The notes below the pieces were generated by a model. That model made no database searches and was not told where the DNA came from. It was given only the letters and a program-made list of their open reading frames with translations. A stretch of 13,980 nucleotides of DNA from Pseudorhodobacter sp. (GTDB lineage: Bacteria; Pseudomonadota; Alphaproteobacteria; Rhodobacterales; Rhodobacteraceae), in NCBI GenBank assembly GCA_014378345.1, contig JACMNW010000031.1, positions 1-13,980 of the forward strand, written 5' to 3'. Of the stretch, positions 12,064-13,980 are shown piece after piece (position 1 is the first letter of the stretch; every line of letters starts with the position of its first letter). The position numbers were made by a program, and so were the translations under genes.

Positions 12064-13980
12064 ATGGTCAAAAAGATGCTTATCGATGCCACCCACGCCG
12101 AGGAAACTCGGGTTGTGGTGGTGGATGGAAACAAGGTCGAAGAATTCGATTTTGAAACCATCAACAAACGCCAGATTGCCGGAAATATTTACCTAGCCAA
12201 AGTCACCCGAGTAGAACCTTCGCTGCAGGCCGCGTTTATTGATTACGGCGGCAATCGGCATGGGTTTTTGGCCTTTGCCGAAATTCACCCAGATTATTAC
12301 CAGATCCCGCTGGCCGACCGTAAGGCGCTGCTGGAAGAGGAACGTGCTTTTGCGCGGGCGGACGATGAGGAAGAAAACAACCGCAGCAACCGCAATAACC
12401 GCAGCCGTCCACGCCCGGCACCACGCGCTGCTGCGGCGGTGTCGGATGACGAGGTTGTAAGCGCGCCTGCTATCACCAGCATGGATGTCGTCGATCTGGG
12501 CGAGGAAACCGGGGCAGATGCCCTGATTGAAAGCCCGCGCACATCGCAAGATGCCAGTGACAGCGAACAACCCTTCAGCGCTGTCAGCGAACAGCCGTTC
12601 AATGCCGTAGATCATGCGTCCGACACCGACGCCGAAATCGAATCCATTGCCGAAGAAGACGTGGCCGAAGAAATCAGCCAAACCCGCCGCCCGCGAGCGC
12701 GGCGTTACAAGATCCAGGAAGTGGTCAAAGTGCGCCAGATCATGCTGGTGCAGGTGGTCAAGGAAGAACGCCAGAACAAGGGTGCGGCGTTGACGACCTA
12801 TCTGTCTTTGGCGGGGCGCTACTGCGTGCTGATGCCGAACACTGCGCGTGGTGGTGGTATTTCGCGCAAGATCACCATGGCGGCTGACCGCAAGAAGCTG
12901 AAGGAAATCGCGCAGGAAATCGAAGTGCCGGAGGGTGCCGGCCTGATCATCCGCACGGCGGGGGCGAAGCGCACCAAACCCGAGATCAGGCGCGACTACG
13001 AATATCTGATGCGGCTGTGGGAACAGGTGCGCGAACTGACGCTGAAATCCATAGCGCCCGCCCCGATCTACGAAGAAGGTGATCTGATCAAACGCTCGAT
13101 CCGCGATCTTTATAACCGCGAAATCGAGGAAGTGCTGGTTGAGGGCGAGGCGGGCTACCGCACCGCCAAAGATTTCATGCGCATGATCATGCCTGCGCAT
13201 GCAAAATCTGTGATGCGATACGATGAGTCGGTGCCGCTGTTTGCGCGCTATCAGGTGGAAAGCTATCTCGGCGGTATGTTCAACCCGACCGTGCAGTTGA
13301 AATCGGGCGGCTATATCGTGATCGGCATCACCGAGGCGCTGGTGGCGATTGACGTGAACTCTGGCAGGGCTACGAAAGAAGGGTCCATCGAGGATACCGC
13401 GCTGAAAACCAACCTGGAGGCCGCAGAGGAGGTGGCCCGCCAGTTGCGTCTGCGCGATCTGGCCGGGTTGATCGTAATCGACTTTATCGACATGGAAGAA
13501 CGGCGCAACAACCTCGCCGTTGAAAAGCGCATCAAGGACAAGCTGAAAACCGACCGCGCCCGCATTCAGGTGGGGCGCATTTCGGGCTTTGGTTTGCTGG
13601 AAATGTCGCGCCAACGGCTGCGGCCGGGGATGTTGGAATCAACGACGCAGCCTTGCCCGCATTGCCACGGCACCGGGCTGATCCGGTCGGATGACAGTCT
13701 TGGCTTGCAAGTTCTGCGCGCGCTGGAGGAAGAAGGCACGCGCAAGCGCAGCAAAGAGGTGCTGCTGAAAGCGCCGATTGGCATCATCAACTTCTTGATC
13801 AACGAAAAGCGCGAACATATCGCGTTGATCGAGGCGCGCTATGGCATGGCGGTGCGGATTGAGTGTGATCCGGCGCTGGTGAGCCCGGATTACTCGATTG
13901 ATAAGTTCAAGACCGCGACGCGGATGGTGTCTGAGGCGGCATCTGCGGTAATTTCGGGCAACTCATCCATGATGGGTGCC
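12064..13980 (+). CDS. rne: Ribonuclease E, C-terminus cut by the window edge
   Basis: The 639 residues present cover the catalytic half of RNase E, the endonuclease that starts most mRNA decay and trims rRNA and tRNA. The protein begins MVKKMLIDATHAEETRVVV. The S1 domain (about 37-255) carries a long charged, low-complexity insertion at about 95-213 with a tandem SEQPFSAV/SEQPFNAV repeat. The 5'-sensor and RNase H-like parts follow. The DNase I-like catalytic site has Asp430 in AIDVNSGR and Asp473 in VIDF, 43 residues apart as in E. coli (303 and 346). The zinc link CPHCHGTG has Cys531 and Cys534, again at the expected spacing. The small domain follows, and the scaffold region that binds degradosome partners should lie beyond the edge. 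The ATG at 12064 fits the family N-terminus; its Shine-Dalgarno is poor and a hairpin lies immediately upstream. Confidence 0.95.
   Translation, partial: MVKKMLIDATHAEETRVVVVDGNKVEEFDFETINKRQIAGNIYLAKVTRVEPSLQAAFIDYGGNRHGFLAFAEIHPDYYQIPLADRKALLEEERAFARADDEEENNRSNRNNRSRPRPAPRAAAAVSDDEVVSAPAITSMDVVDLGEETGADALIESPRTSQDASDSEQPFSAVSEQPFNAVDHASDTDAEIESIAEEDVAEEISQTRRPRARRYKIQEVVKVRQIMLVQVVKEERQNKGAALTTYLSLAGRYCVLMPNTARGGGISRKITMAADRKKLKEIAQEIEVPEGAGLIIRTAGAKRTKPEIRRDYEYLMRLWEQVRELTLKSIAPAPIYEEGDLIKRSIRDLYNREIEEVLVEGEAGYRTAKDFMRMIMPAHAKSVMRYDESVPLFARYQVESYLGGMFNPTVQLKSGGYIVIGITEALVAIDVNSGRATKEGSIEDTALKTNLEAAEEVARQLRLRDLAGLIVIDFIDMEERRNNLAVEKRIKDKLKTDRARIQVGRISGFGLLEMSRQRLRPGMLESTTQPCPHCHGTGLIRSDDSLGLQVLRALEEEGTRKRSKEVLLKAPIGIINFLINEKREHIALIEARYGMAVRIECDPALVSPDYSIDKFKTATRMVSEAASAVISGNSSMMGA
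12562..12609 (+). repeat. In-frame 24-bp tandem duplication inside rne
   Basis: Two 24-base units encode SEQPFSAV and SEQPFNAV back to back (residues 167-182 of RNase E). Several third-position differences show the duplication is not brand new. It lies in the disordered S1 insertion, where length change should be tolerated. Confidence 0.7.

Noticed and set aside
11864..12196. A 110-codon plus-strand frame covering the rne leader and start, as a possible upstream ORF
   Set aside because: The GGAGG is too far (about 14 bases) from its GTG/ATG, the product has no recognisable family, and it overlaps rne out of frame by about 130 bases. A regulatory uORF remains conceivable but unsupported.
12193..13614. 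A 473-codon open frame on the minus strand opposite rne
   Set aside because: It is antisense to clearly recognised RNase E sequence with correct catalytic spacing, its translation is His/Gln/Phe-rich with no family pattern, and no ribosome site is evident. It is a shadow of high-GC codon use.

Overview
The window looks like chromosomal DNA from an alphaproteobacterium of the Rhodobacterales (Roseobacter/Rhodobacter type). The evidence is protein content and gene order: a DUF1476 gene (the F1-ATPase zeta inhibitor known from Paracoccus) divergent from purC-purS-purQ; a separate B12-binding corrinoid protein and a separate zinc-type homocysteine methyltransferase instead of one long MetH; and a GTTC-N7-GTTC box of the kind bound by Rhodobacter LexA. 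I see no tRNA, rRNA, CRISPR array, transposase or phage gene.

Layout. 1-1570 (minus): a B12-binding corrinoid protein, a 51-residue membrane protein and a DUF1638 protein that runs off the left edge, probably one operon. 1727-2815 (plus): a radical SAM protein of the PA0069/spore-photoproduct-lyase-like group, with a predicted SOS box 12 bases before its start. 2816-2934: tandem perfect palindromes between converging genes. 2935-5924 (minus): a short MprF-like membrane protein with a DUF2156 domain, then the homocysteine methyltransferase. 6003-6381 (minus): the zeta subunit gene and its terminator. 6554-8483 (plus): purC, purS, purQ, with hairpins and a GC-rich repeat-like element between purS and purQ. 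8530-11647 (plus): a DctB/DctD-type two-component system. 11648-12063: a hairpin-rich leader. 12064 to the right edge (plus): RNase E, lacking its C-terminus.

How the genes work together. The corrinoid protein and homocysteine methyltransferase are probably two parts of a split cobalamin-dependent methionine synthase; the methyltetrahydrofolate-binding part is not in the window. PurC, PurS and PurQ belong to purine synthesis, with PurS and PurQ being two of the three parts of FGAM synthetase. DctB and DctD should sense C4-dicarboxylates and control their transport. RNase E is the main mRNA-decay endonuclease.

Most unusual points: a lesion-repair-like radical SAM gene under a predicted LexA box; a PurC that has lost several canonical motifs without any length change; a DctD whose AAA+ domain lacks the GAFTGA sigma-54 loop and has a reordered Walker B; and the two tandem-palindrome clusters. 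No wholly new multi-gene system is evident.
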